Below are positions 9,946 through 18,730 of a stretch of DNA of 31,912 bases, piece by piece. Source of the DNA: Chara braunii (lineage: Eukaryota; Streptophyta; Charophyceae; Charales; Characeae); contig BFEA01000006.1 of assembly GCA_003427395.1 (NCBI GenBank), forward strand, positions 848,121-880,032, in the 5' to 3' direction. The translations under genes and the position numbers were made by a program. The notes beneath the pieces were generated by a model. That model made no database searches. It was not told the DNA's origin and saw nothing but the letters and a program-made list of their open reading frames with translations. How positions within the stretch are numbered: the stretch's first letter is position 1; each line of letters starts with the position of its first letter.

Positions 9946-10918
9946 GTGAGGTTAGGGAGGCGACTAGGAAGAACCGACACATTACCAAGTGAAGAAAAGA
10001 CTGAACTGCAACAAAGGACCTTTAACACACATAGACATGAGTCACGGAATAGCTTGGAAGCAACCGCCACAGTACCAAGTGAAGGAAAGACTTGAAACGC
10101 AGCAAAAGGCCTACAGCACACCCACACGTGAGTCACGGAACAACTAGGAAACAACTGCCACATCACTAAGTGAAGGAAAGACTGAACTGCATTAAAAGAC
10201 CTGCAACACATACATACATGAATCACGGAACAACTAGGAAGCAACCGTCGCATTATTAAGTGAATGAAAGACTGAACACCAGCGAAAGACCCGCAACACA
10301 CACATACATGAGTCACGGAACAGCTAGGAAGCAACCGCAGCATTACTAAGTGAAGGAAAGATTGATCAGCAGCAAAAGACCCACAACACACACATACACG
10401 AGTCAGGAAACAGCTAGGAAGAAACCGCCACATTACTAAGTGAAGGAAAGACTGATCAGCAACAAAAGACCCACAACACGCACATACATGAGTCACGGAA
10501 CAGCTAGGAGACAACCGCCACATCACTGAGTGAAGGAAAAACTGAACTGCAGCAAACAACCTACAACATACACATACATGAGTCACGGAACAGCTAGGAG
10601 ACAACCGCCACATCACTAAGTGAAGGAAAGACTGAACTACAACAAAAGACCTACAACATACACATACATGAGTCACAGAAGAGCTAGGAAGCAACCACCA
10701 CATTACTAAGTGAAGGAAAGACTGAACTGCGGCAAAAGACTTACAACACACACATACATGAGTCACGGAACAGCTAGGAAGCAACCACCACATTACTAAG
10801 TGAAGGAAAGACTGAACTATACAACAAAAGACTTACAACACACATACATGAGTCACGAAACAGCTAGGAAGCAACTGCCACATTACTAAGTGAAGGAAAG
10901 ACTGATCAACAACAACAA
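9946..10918. repeat. 90-bp minisatellite, about eleven units
   Basis: CAGCTAGGAAGCAACC-type starts fall at 10321, 10411, 10501, 10591, 10681 and 10771, an exact 90-bp period, with worn units on the left from about 9950. Because 90 is a multiple of three, the minus strand stays open for 289 codons (10793-9924) with a 30-residue Cys-rich repeat. The array is absent at the same place in copy A. Confidence 0.95.
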
Positions 10919-10927
10919 AAGAACCCA

Positions 10928-11160
10928 CAGCAGTAGCAACCAGCTGTCGGTCACCCAGCCCACAGCAGTAGCAGCCAAGTGTCGGTCACCCATCCCACAG
11001 AAGTAGCAGCCAAGCGCCAGTCACCCATCCCACAACAGTAGCAGCCAAGCGCCGGTCACCCATCCCACAGCAGTAGCAGCCAAGTGCCAGTCACCCATCC
11101 CACAGCAGTAGCAGCCAAGCGCCGGTCACCCATCGCACAACTGTAGCAGCCAAGTGTGGA
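10928..11160. repeat. 35-bp tandem repeat, about six to seven units
   Basis: GCAGCCAAG starts at 11006, 11041, 11076 and 11111 (35-bp period). It is the reverse complement of the array at 551-720. Confidence 0.93.
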
Positions 11161-13080
11161 CCGGACAATCGTCAAGGCATGATCTTGACAAAGTGAGGGT
11201 GTAACCGATGGAAACACATGCGCATGAGTAGTATATCAACCAAGTGTGAATCGGGACACCACCAAAGGCATGAGCTAGACAAAGTGAGGATGAAACTAGT
11301 GCACATACATGCACACGAGTAGTTGAACAGCCAAGTGTGAATCGGAATACTACCAAAGGCATGAACTAGACAAAGTGAGGAGGGAACTAGTGCACATACA
11401 ACATGAGTAGTTGAACAGCCAAGTGTGAGTCGGAATACTACCAAAGGCATGAGCTTGACAAGGTGAGAGTGAAAACAGCGAGAACACATGCACATGAGTA
11501 ATGGCACAGCCTAGTGTGAAACGAAACATTACCAAAGGCATGAACTTGACAAAATGAGGGTCTGAGTAGTGAGAACACATGTTCATGAGTAGTAGAACAA
11601 CCAAGTGTGAAACGGAGCACTACCAAATGCATGAACTTGACAAAATGAGGGTGTGAGTAGTGAGAGCACATGTACATGAGTAGTAGAACAACCAAGTGTG
11701 AATCGGAACACAACCAAATGCATGAACTTGACAAAATGAGGGTGGAACTAGCGAGAATACAGGCACACGAGTAGTTGAACAGCCAAGTGTGAAACGGAAC
11801 ATTACCAAGGGCATGAACTTGACAAAATGAGGGTGTGAGTAGTGAGAACACATGTACATGAGTAGTAGAACAGCCAAGTGTGAATTGGAGCACTACCAAA
11901 TGCATGAACTTGACAAAATGAGGATGTGAGTAGTGAGAACACATGTACAGAACAGCCAAGTGTGAATCGGAACACTACCAAATGCATGAACTTGACAAAA
12001 TGAGGGTGTGAGTAGTGAGAACACATCTAAATGAGTAGTAGAANNNNNNNNNNNNNNNNNNNNNNNNNNNNNNNNNNNNNNNNNNNNNNNNNNNNNNNNN
12101 NNNNNNNNNNNNNNNNNNNNNNNNNNNNNNNNNNNNNNNNNNNNNNNNNNNNNNNNNNNNNNNNNNNNNNNNNNNNNNNNNNNNNNNNNNNNNNNNNNNN
12201 NNNNNNNNNNNNNNNNNNNNNNNNNNNNNNNNNNNNNNNNNNNNNNNNNNNNNNNNNNNNNNNNNNNNNNNNNNNNNNNNNNNNNNNNNNNNNNNNNNNN
12301 NNNNNNNNNNNNNNNNNNNNNNNNNNNNNNNNNNNNNNNNNNNNNNNNNNNNNNNNNNNNNNNNNNNNNNNNNNNNNNNNNNNNNNNNNNNNNNNNNNNN
12401 NNNNNNNNNNNNNNNNNNNNNNNNNNNNNNNNNNNNNNNNNNNNNNNNNNNNNNNNNNNNNNNNNNNNNNNNNNNNNNNNNNNNNNNNNNNNNNNNNNNN
12501 NNNNNNNNNNNNNNNNNNNNNNNNNNNNNNNNNNNNNNNNNNNNNNNNNNNNNNNNNNNNNNNNNNNNNNNNNNNNNNNNNNNNNNNNNNNNNNNNNNNN
12601 NNNNNNNNNNNNNNNNNNNNNNNNNNNNNNNNNNNNNNNNNNNNNNNNNNNNNNNNNNNNNNNNNNNNNNNNNNNNNNNNNNNNNNNNNNNNNNNNNNNN
12701 NNNNNNNNNNNNNACAACCAAGTGTGAAATGCAAACATTACCAAGGGCATGAAGTTGACAAAATGAGGGTGTGAGTAGTGAGAACACATGTACATTAGTA
12801 GTAGAACAGCCTAGTGTGAAACGAAGCATTACCAAAGGCATGAACTTGACAAAATGAGGGTATGAGTAGTGAGATCACATTTGCATGAGTGGTAGAGCAA
12901 CCAAGTGTGAATCCGAACACTTGACAAAGTGAGGGTGTGAGTAGTGAGAACACATGTGCATGAGTAGTAGAACAGCCAAGTGTGAATTGGAACACTACCA
13001 AATGCATGAACTTGACAAAATGAGGGTGTGAGCACATGTGCAAGAGTGGTAGAACAACCAAGTGTGAATCGGAACATTGT
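11160..13080. repeat. About 91-bp minisatellite array (contains the assembly gap)
   Basis: CAAGTGTGAA starts at 11602, 11693, 11784 and 11875 give a 91-bp period. Units further left are more diverged and some are shortened. The array continues on the right of the N run in the same register and sequence (CAAGTGTGAA at 12719), so the gap lies within it. Long minus-strand frames across it are repeat artefacts. Confidence 0.93.
12044..12713. other. Assembly gap, 670 N
   Basis: A run of N within the 91-bp array. Its length may be nominal, so the true size of copy B is uncertain. Confidence 0.99.
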
Positions 13081-13835
13081 CATGTGAGAGATGAGTCGTG
13101 CATGTGAGCGAGACTTGCTCAAACACATGCTCGAAGCTCACGAAACAATCAAGAATGCAGTGGAACATCATTATGTGAGAGTTGAGCCATGCATGTGAGT
13201 GAGACTTGCTCAAACACATGCTTGAAGCTCATAAATGCAACTAAGAATGCAACGGAACATCATCATGTGAGAGTTTTGTCACGCATGTGAGTGAGACTTG
13301 GTCAAACACATGCTTGAAGCTCATGAATACAACCAAGAATGCAACAGAACATCATTATGTGAGAGTTGAGCCATGCATGTGAGTGTGACTTGCTCAAACA
13401 CATGCTTGAAGCTCATGAATACAGCCAAGAATGCAATGGAACATCATCATGTGAGAGTTGAGCCATGCATGTGAATAAGACTTGCTCAAACACATGCTTG
13501 AAGCTCATGAATTCAACCAAGAATGCAACGGAACATCATCATGTGAGAGTTGAGCCATGCATGTGAGTGAGACTCGCTCAAACACATGCTTGAAGCTCAT
13601 GAATACAAACAAGAATGCAACGGAACATCATCATGTGAGAGTTGAGCAATGCATGCGAGTGAGACTTGCTCAAACACATGCTTGAAGCTCATTAATACAA
13701 CCAAGAATGCAAGGGAACATCATGTGAGAGTTGAGCCATGCATGTGAGTGAGACGTGCTCAAACACACGCTTGAAGCTCATGAATACAACCAAGAATGCA
13801 ACGGAACATCATCATGTGAGAGAATTGAGTAAAGT
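13075..13835. repeat. 91-92-bp minisatellite, about eight units
   Basis: AGACTTGCTC-type motifs recur at 13111, 13202 and 13294. The unit carries CATCATGTGAGAGTTGAGCC and AACCAAGAATGCAACGGAAC. The second block faintly resembles part of the preceding array's unit (AACCAAGTGTGAAACGGAAC), suggesting the two arrays share an ancestor. Confidence 0.92.
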
Positions 13836-13855
13836 AGGTGAAAGGAACCATCAAA

Positions 13856-14125
13856 ACACTAGAACAAGCATGGGCAAGAGTTGCGTTTTGCTCCTAAGTG
13901 AAGAAGTGGAGAGAAAATGAGAAAAACTCACTCAAATGCAATCACAAGGGGGGAAGTGGCGTTTCACATGGGAGTGGAGGAATGGACTAAACACTAGATT
14001 AAGCATAAACAAGAGTTGCGATTTGCGCCTAAGTGAAGAAGTAGAGAGAAGTGAGTGAAACTCACTCACGCAAATGCATGAAATCTTAAGGGGGGAAGTG
14101 ACGATTCACATGGGAGTGAAGAATG
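13856..14125. repeat. 135-bp direct duplication
   Basis: ACACTAG at 13856 and 13991 begin two copies sharing CAAGAGTTGCG, CTAAGTGAAGAAGT, AAGGGGGGAAGTG and TTCACATGGGAGTG. No gene is seen here. Confidence 0.85.
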
Positions 14126-14191
14126 AGCCCATGGGGAGATCATTACTAGTGAGAAGGATCCCTACCATCTACTCTGAGCTTAGGAAAGTTC

Positions 14192-14450
14192 CTATGGAGA
14201 AAGGGTGAAGAAGAAGAGAGTGGGATATGGATAAGAGATCATTGAGAGAGTAGGAGGAGGAGGGGGAGGGGAGGAAGATGAAGGAGATGAAGAAGAAGAA
14301 GAAGAAGAAGAAGAAGAAGAAGAGGAGGAAGATAGGGGAGGAAGGAGGAGAAGAAGAAGAGGAGGAGGAGGAGGAGGAAGAAGAAGAAGAAGAAGGAGAA
14401 TCTCCTCCTTTCCACTCACCTCCTTAGTGTCTTGGAGATGGAGCTCCAAC
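14192..14450. repeat. GAA/GAG-rich purine-strand block
   Basis: The plus strand is almost purely A and G from about 14200 to 14400, with long GAA and GAG runs. The opposite strand reads as poly-Ser/Leu/Pro in open frames, which is an artefact of composition. Such tracts can form triplex DNA in principle. Confidence 0.9.
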
Positions 14451-15480
14451 CTTGATGAAGCTTCTCCCTTCTTTGCACAAGTACCACCTTAGCTATGACT
14501 TTCTCCTTCCTCAAGCCCTTCTCTGCTTCCTCTCTCAACCTCACCCAAGCTATGGCAAACTTCTTCCATTATGGCTATGGAGTCCTTCCCTCTAGGAGGG
14601 CTAATGGGACTCCCTCTAGCCTCTCCCTCTTCCTCACAGCTTGGGGGTTATGGCGGATCACCTCCCTAGGCCAGCGTTACTACCACTAATCTCTAGAGGG
14701 ACTTGCCCTAGCTCACAGTCTCCTCTAAGCTTCCAAACTGGCAGGGGTTTGTAGGCTGAAAACCATCACTCCGGCCAGCCCATGGGCCTCCCCATGTGCT
14801 TTGAGGTGAATCGAGGTACCACCAAGGCAAAATTCCACCACTAGGCCCTTTCGGAGGTACTCGGACCTTATTTTGGCCAAGTACATGCAGTCTGAGTGGT
14901 TAGTACCAACTCGGATTGCCTCTTGGCCTCCTTCAGCCTCTTTGTCATTTTCAAAATGTTGCCCCCTTTGGTCCTAATGCCCAAGGGGCAGCCTCACTTG
15001 AGAGAAAAAGGCCTAGTGGACCTTTTTTTCGATTTTTGCAGTTTCCACCCCATTTTTGGTAGGTCGAGGTATTTTCCCATGCCTCGATGCAGTTTCAGCC
15101 TTGGATGTGGCTGAGATCCAAGGCCAACAATATTCCGTGCCACCCCTAAGGAGTCCTTGCTTCAAATTTGAGCCCCTAAGCCCATTTTTTCAATTTTTGG
15201 TGAATTTGGTCCTCCGTTTGGGCCAAATACACAATTTTGTCTTTTTCTCTCTTTTGGGCTGCCAACTCATTCCGGAGTTGGCTGTTTGGGTAGGCCTCCC
15301 CAAAAATGACCATATTCCCTCCTCCATGGATCTGAATCATGGCCCAAAAGAAAACCGACCATTTCCTTTTTGCTTTTTCTCTCAATTTTTTCTTTTTTTA
15401 ATTCAGATTTTGTGGAGATATTGCCCCAAGGGCCATATCTCTGCAATCCAGATTGCCCTCCTCAATTCTAGCAGGGATGA
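14451..15480. other. Copy B interior, nothing recognisable
   Basis: About 1 kb, pyrimidine-rich on the plus strand, with no credible gene, repeat array or RNA. Frames reach 156 codons at most (15056-15526, crossing an ambiguous base at 15494), overlap one another and show no known domain. Confidence 0.5.
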
Positions 15481-15484
15481 GGTC

Positions 15485-16085
15485 ACAGTAGGTNCCTGCC
15501 AGTCCCTACTATGCCAGTCCCAATAGGCCGGCACATTCTCCTCCACTCTTTTTTCCCCTTTTGTTTCATTCTCCTTGTATTTTCTCTTATTTTTTCTTTT
15601 CTTTTTCTTTTATTTCTGATGTGATAAGTGTTAAGTAGTTGAGTCCTTTTCTAGGCCATGGATCCTCATCCATGACCAGATTCAGACTCGTCAGTAGGCC
15701 GTTATATCTCGGACTGCGATGATGGCACCCCCCAGCTCATAGGGGGCCCCATTTTGCCCTCGTTAGTCTCAATTTTGAGCCCCCTTTGCTCCGATTTTCT
15801 GTTGACAACCTTTTTTCTATGTCGAGCCTCTTGGGGTTCTATTTTCTCATGTCTAGCTAGTCCGAGATATCTTGGACTGCTGGGCCACCCTTCCATCATC
15901 ATTATTTTGCTTTATTTTCTCTCAGCTGTCCCACTTGATCCCACAAGTGCTCACACTAGTGGTGCTAATATTCTCCACCGTCTATATCTTGATCTCGACG
16001 GTGCCATTTGCTTTGTGCGGCCATCCCTCATGTTGGCTTATGGTTACCTTGGGACAACTTAAGTCTCCGCCACTCTCTCCGTACT
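15485..16085. repeat. Segmental duplication, copy 1
   Basis: Diverged duplicate of 17265-17835. Shared landmarks in the same order are CCTGCCAGTCCCTACT, a T/C-rich stretch, a GTGTYAAGT-type motif, the dyad element, CACTAGTGGTGCTAATATT, a GAYCTCGA..GACGGTG motif and a final CCGCCACT. It contains two dyads, at 15692-15717 and 15856-15880. Confidence 0.8.
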
Positions 16086-16299
16086 AGTTCCATTTTTTTT
16101 TATTATGTTTTTTGTCTCGCCGGTAGTCTCGCCGGCGCGTGTTTCGTTTTTCGCCTACTTTTTTTTGGGCCCATTTAGTCCCCAGCAACGTCCCGGATGA
16201 TGTTCCATTTTTATTTTGGGACCTCCTTGTCCTTGGTGGTTCCAATACCCCTTCCTTAGATGCCCCATGTGTGCTGATTATTCTTGGCCGCGAGCTACG

Positions 16300-16610
16300 T
16301 AGCACGGCGAACATGTCCGCGCCCCTTCATGTTCGCGCGAGCTTCGGGCGAACATAATTTTTTTTCGTAAAAAAAAAAAAAAAAAAAAAAAGTTTTCGGT
16401 TTTTAATTTCTAACTCATGATTGGCTACGAATTTGAACATGACTCCAAGGCAAAAGTCTCCTGTATTGTTATTTTACATATATTTTTTTCAATTTTTTTT
16501 GAGATTTTTTTTTTTAATAATTTTTATGTTCGTGTTCGGAGGGTTTTGGGCGCTTGTTCATGTTCGGGCGAACATGTTCGCGTTCGCCTCCGAACGCAAA
16601 CATGGTGTTG
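16300..16610. repeat. GAACATG-rich fold-back segment with A run
   Basis: GAACATG or its complement CATGTTCG recurs many times on both sides of an AT-rich middle that includes about 23 A (about 16369-16391). CATGTTCG-GG-CGAACATG near 16559 is a perfect 8-bp-arm inverted repeat. It could be a small nested insertion such as a fold-back element, but edges and duplication are not clear. Confidence 0.45.
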
Positions 16611-16733
16611 CATAAGCCGCAATCTCATCTCACGGTTGCCGTTTACCGTCTTTATTTGCCCCATGCCGAAATCACTCTTTCCTAGTCTTTTGGGCTTGTC
16701 ATGGCTCATTTTCTCTTAGCCTAAGCATCCTTA

Positions 16734-17085
16734 TGCAGTCCGATTTTTCTCGGACTGCAATTATGCCCATTTTCCTAGTCCCACAGCCTCACAACTTGCC
16801 CCATGTTGAAAAAAAAAATTAAGCGCTCCATTCTCAAGTGCATCCGGGCTCAATATTGACCCCAGATGCACCTAAAACATGTGTTTTCCCTTCCCCATGC
16901 AGTCCGTTGTAACTCGGACTGCAACAGAGGTCAATTTCCTAGTCCCATTGCCCCACAACTAGCCCAAAACTGAAGGAAAAAAAAAATGGACAACTTCCAA
17001 GTGCATCTGGAATCAATTTTGGCTTCGGATGCACCTGAAACATGTGTTTATCCTCCATCATGTAAGCCGTTGTATTTCGGTTGCA
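16734..17085. repeat. 164-bp tandem repeat carrying dyad elements, about 2.2 units
   Basis: The dyads start at 16734, 16898 and (worn) 17062, exactly 164 bp apart. Between them TTTCCTAGTCCCA, CAAGTGCATC and GATGCACCT.AAACATGTGTTT also repeat in register. No coding frame is credible. Confidence 0.85.
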
Positions 17086-17264
17086 TGGGGCCTTGATCTT
17101 TTCTTTATTTTCTTTGCAAAATCAAGAGAAAATCAAGGTCTTTTGCAACTGCCATATTCCAGAATGTATTTGGTCACAGATGTATCTTCCCAAGTGGTCG
17201 TTTTTTACCGTTAAGGCCTTTTTGTCTTTTTTTTTTTTTTTTTTTTTTTAACCTCCTTTCTTGG

Positions 17265-17835
17265 ACAATAGGGACCTGCCAGTCCCTACTCGTGGCAGTC
17301 CCTACTGACGGCCGACTCACTCTCTCTGACTTTTTTTGTCTTATTCTCCAACCTTTTTCTTTTCTTTCTTTTCTTTTTCTAGCATGTCAAGTGTCAAGTG
17401 GCCGTTAAGGCTCTTTTCTAGGCCCTTCCTCTTAGTTTTGGCCCTCCCTATGCCCATGGTGCAGTCCGTTACATCTCGGACTGCAATAATGGCCGACTTC
17501 CTCATGCCCATGGGAGTTTCCTTTTTCCTCTATTTCTCTCCCACAGTAGCCCCTCCTACTCCGATTTTTCACATGGAGTCTCTTTTGACTTCATTTTCTT
17601 GCGGAAGGCTGATCCGAGATTTTTTCGATTGCTCCCATGCCTCCCACTTCATGATTCTTTACTTTTTCTTTTGCCTTCCCGTTTGCTACCACTAATGCTT
17701 GCACTAGTGGTGCTAATATTTTCGGCCGTCAAGATCTCGATTTTGACGGTGCATCTTGTTTTAATTATTTTCCCCTCATGTCGCTCCGCCGTTTCTCTTG
17801 AGACCTTCTTATGTCCCCGCCACTTGTCCCGTCGG
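17265..17835. repeat. Segmental duplication, copy 2
   Basis: Partner of 15485-16085, with the same ordered landmarks and one perfect dyad (17460-17485) plus a worn one near 17608. The duplicates sit about 1.78 kb apart in direct orientation. Confidence 0.8.
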
Positions 17836-17923
17836 TGGTCTCCGACACTTTGTCCCGTCGGTGGTCCCAGACACTTTGTCCCGTCGGTGGTCCCCGACAC
17901 TTTGTCCCGCCGGTGGTCCCCGA
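17821..17923. repeat. 26-bp tandem repeat, four units, related to the copy B right terminus
   Basis: Units of CACTTTGTCCCGTCGGTGG plus seven more bases start at 17821, 17846, 17872 and 17898. On the minus strand each contains TGTCGGGGACC, close to the terminal TGTCGGGACC at 18493. The sequence between here and the terminus (17924-18493) shows no gene. Confidence 0.9.
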
Positions 17924-18457
17924 CATATTTTATCTCGGATACCATTATTTTTACTTAGTCCCACGTGGTCCCTGGCGTCTTTCCTCAAGGTGTCCCATGT
18001 TCTTTTGGCATCCCCCGCCCTACGGTGGCCCTTTTTCCTTGCCTTTCTCGGGCCTTGCGTGCGCCGGTTTCTTTGGCCGCGGGGCGTTCAATCCGAGGCT
18101 CCCGTTAATTGTCGTAGGCGGCCCCCACGTTGGGCCTTTCTGCGTCCCACGGCCACCGGGGCCGTCCACCTCTCGGCTTTCCTATTCTCTTGTCGCTTGC
18201 CGTGTCGCATTTGCAAAGTTAATGGCCCTTTGGCCTTAGTCATGTTGAATTCCAATGGCCCTCCTGACCTCATGCTATGTTCCTATGCGCCCATGTCCTG
18301 GCGCTTGCTCGTCGTCGCCGGTTCTTTCCCCCTGCAGTTCTCAACCCAGGGCATCATTCTGCTTGGTGGCCTAGTCCTTTGTCTTTTCTCTCTCTCTTGC
18401 CTCCTTACTCCAGATTTCTCTGTCCTTGCACAACTTGGCTATATACCGGCTCTCGAG

Positions 18458-18493
18458 TGTCGGGATGTTATTCGGGACCCACCGGTCCCGACA
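18458..18493 (-). other. Palindromic right terminus of copy B
   Basis: The last 36 bp start and end with the same inverted octamer (TGTCGGGA ... TCCCGACA on the minus strand) and hold an inner GGGACC/GGTCCC pairing. A stable terminal hairpin is possible. The left terminus does not show the same structure. Confidence 0.7.
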
Positions 18494-18497
18494 CCGG
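18494..18497. other. Target-site duplication CCGG, right side of copy B
   Basis: CCGG directly after GGTCCCGACA, matching 8643-8646. Confidence 0.85.
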
Positions 18498-18730
18498 GTG
18501 TCTCTATCACTAACTATAGACAACGGAATCCCGTGCTCACTGACCCAATGATCAAAGAATTTATGAATTACTAATTTCGTGCGTGCCTCCGCAGGCGAAG
18601 GAATAAAAATTGCATACTTGCTAAATCTATCAACTATAACCATGACTTGGTTCTTGCCGTGCCTACTCTTGACATGGGTGTCCATAAAGTCAATGAACAC
18701 TGAGTCCCCCGGCTGGTCAGGAATAGGTAA
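18498..18730 (-). pseudogene. pol: G2 integrase core, N-terminal half
   Basis: The minus strand reads SVFIDFMDTHVKSRHGKNQ (first catalytic Asp in IDF) to IPLSIVSDRDTR (second catalytic Asp), and is then cut by copy B. It is one frame away from the upstream zinc-finger part because of a one-base shift near 18740. An open frame continues into copy B to 18371, but the residues past 18493 have no family resemblance. Confidence 0.9.

Larger units (their letters stand above)
8647..18493 (+). mobile_element. Copy B: 9.85-kb coding-free mobile element inserted in the G2 integrase
   Basis: Both edges are fixed by the interrupted integrase. The element begins TGTAGGGCC and ends GGTCCCGACA, so its outer 9-10 bp are imperfect inverted repeats (TGTAGGG-CC against TGTCGGGACC), and it is flanked by CCGG. 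Direct long terminal repeats are not apparent: the first few hundred bases do not recur at the other end. Order of content: unique 8647-9776, (GA)n, a 90-bp array, a 35-bp array, a 91-bp array with the 670-N gap, a 91-92-bp array, a 135-bp duplication, a GAA/GAG block, then about 4 kb of mostly unique sequence with dyads and a duplicated segment. No transposase, RT or other domain is recognisable. Candidate classes are a large non-autonomous LTR derivative or a TIR element; TGT-type ends with 4-bp duplications have been described for Ginger-type transposons (from memory). Confidence 0.8.

Noticed and set aside
1-11160. Reading 1-1930 and 8647-11160 as inverted LTRs of one element
   Set aside because: LTRs are direct repeats. 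The integrase break shows that 8647 is the outer edge of a separate insertion, and no direct partner of this sequence exists at 18493.
11126-13219. Several long minus-strand frames with repeated Cys/His/Ser-rich protein
   Set aside because: They are translations of the 91-bp array, shift frame between units, overlap each other, and three of them are mostly N.
9946-13835. CRISPR-like array
   Set aside because: Repeat units are contiguous with no unique spacers, and the context is eukaryotic.
14192-14449. Poly-Ser/Leu/Pro frame on the minus strand
   Set aside because: Composition artefact of the GAA/GAG block.
8647-18493. Copy B as a Helitron
   Set aside because: The ends are not TC...CTRR, there is a 4-bp duplication, and insertion is not between A and T.
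17798-18574. 258-codon plus-strand frame near the right end of copy B
   Set aside because: It runs across the 26-bp array and across the copy B/G2 junction at 18493 into the antisense of the integrase. A real gene would not span the insertion edge.
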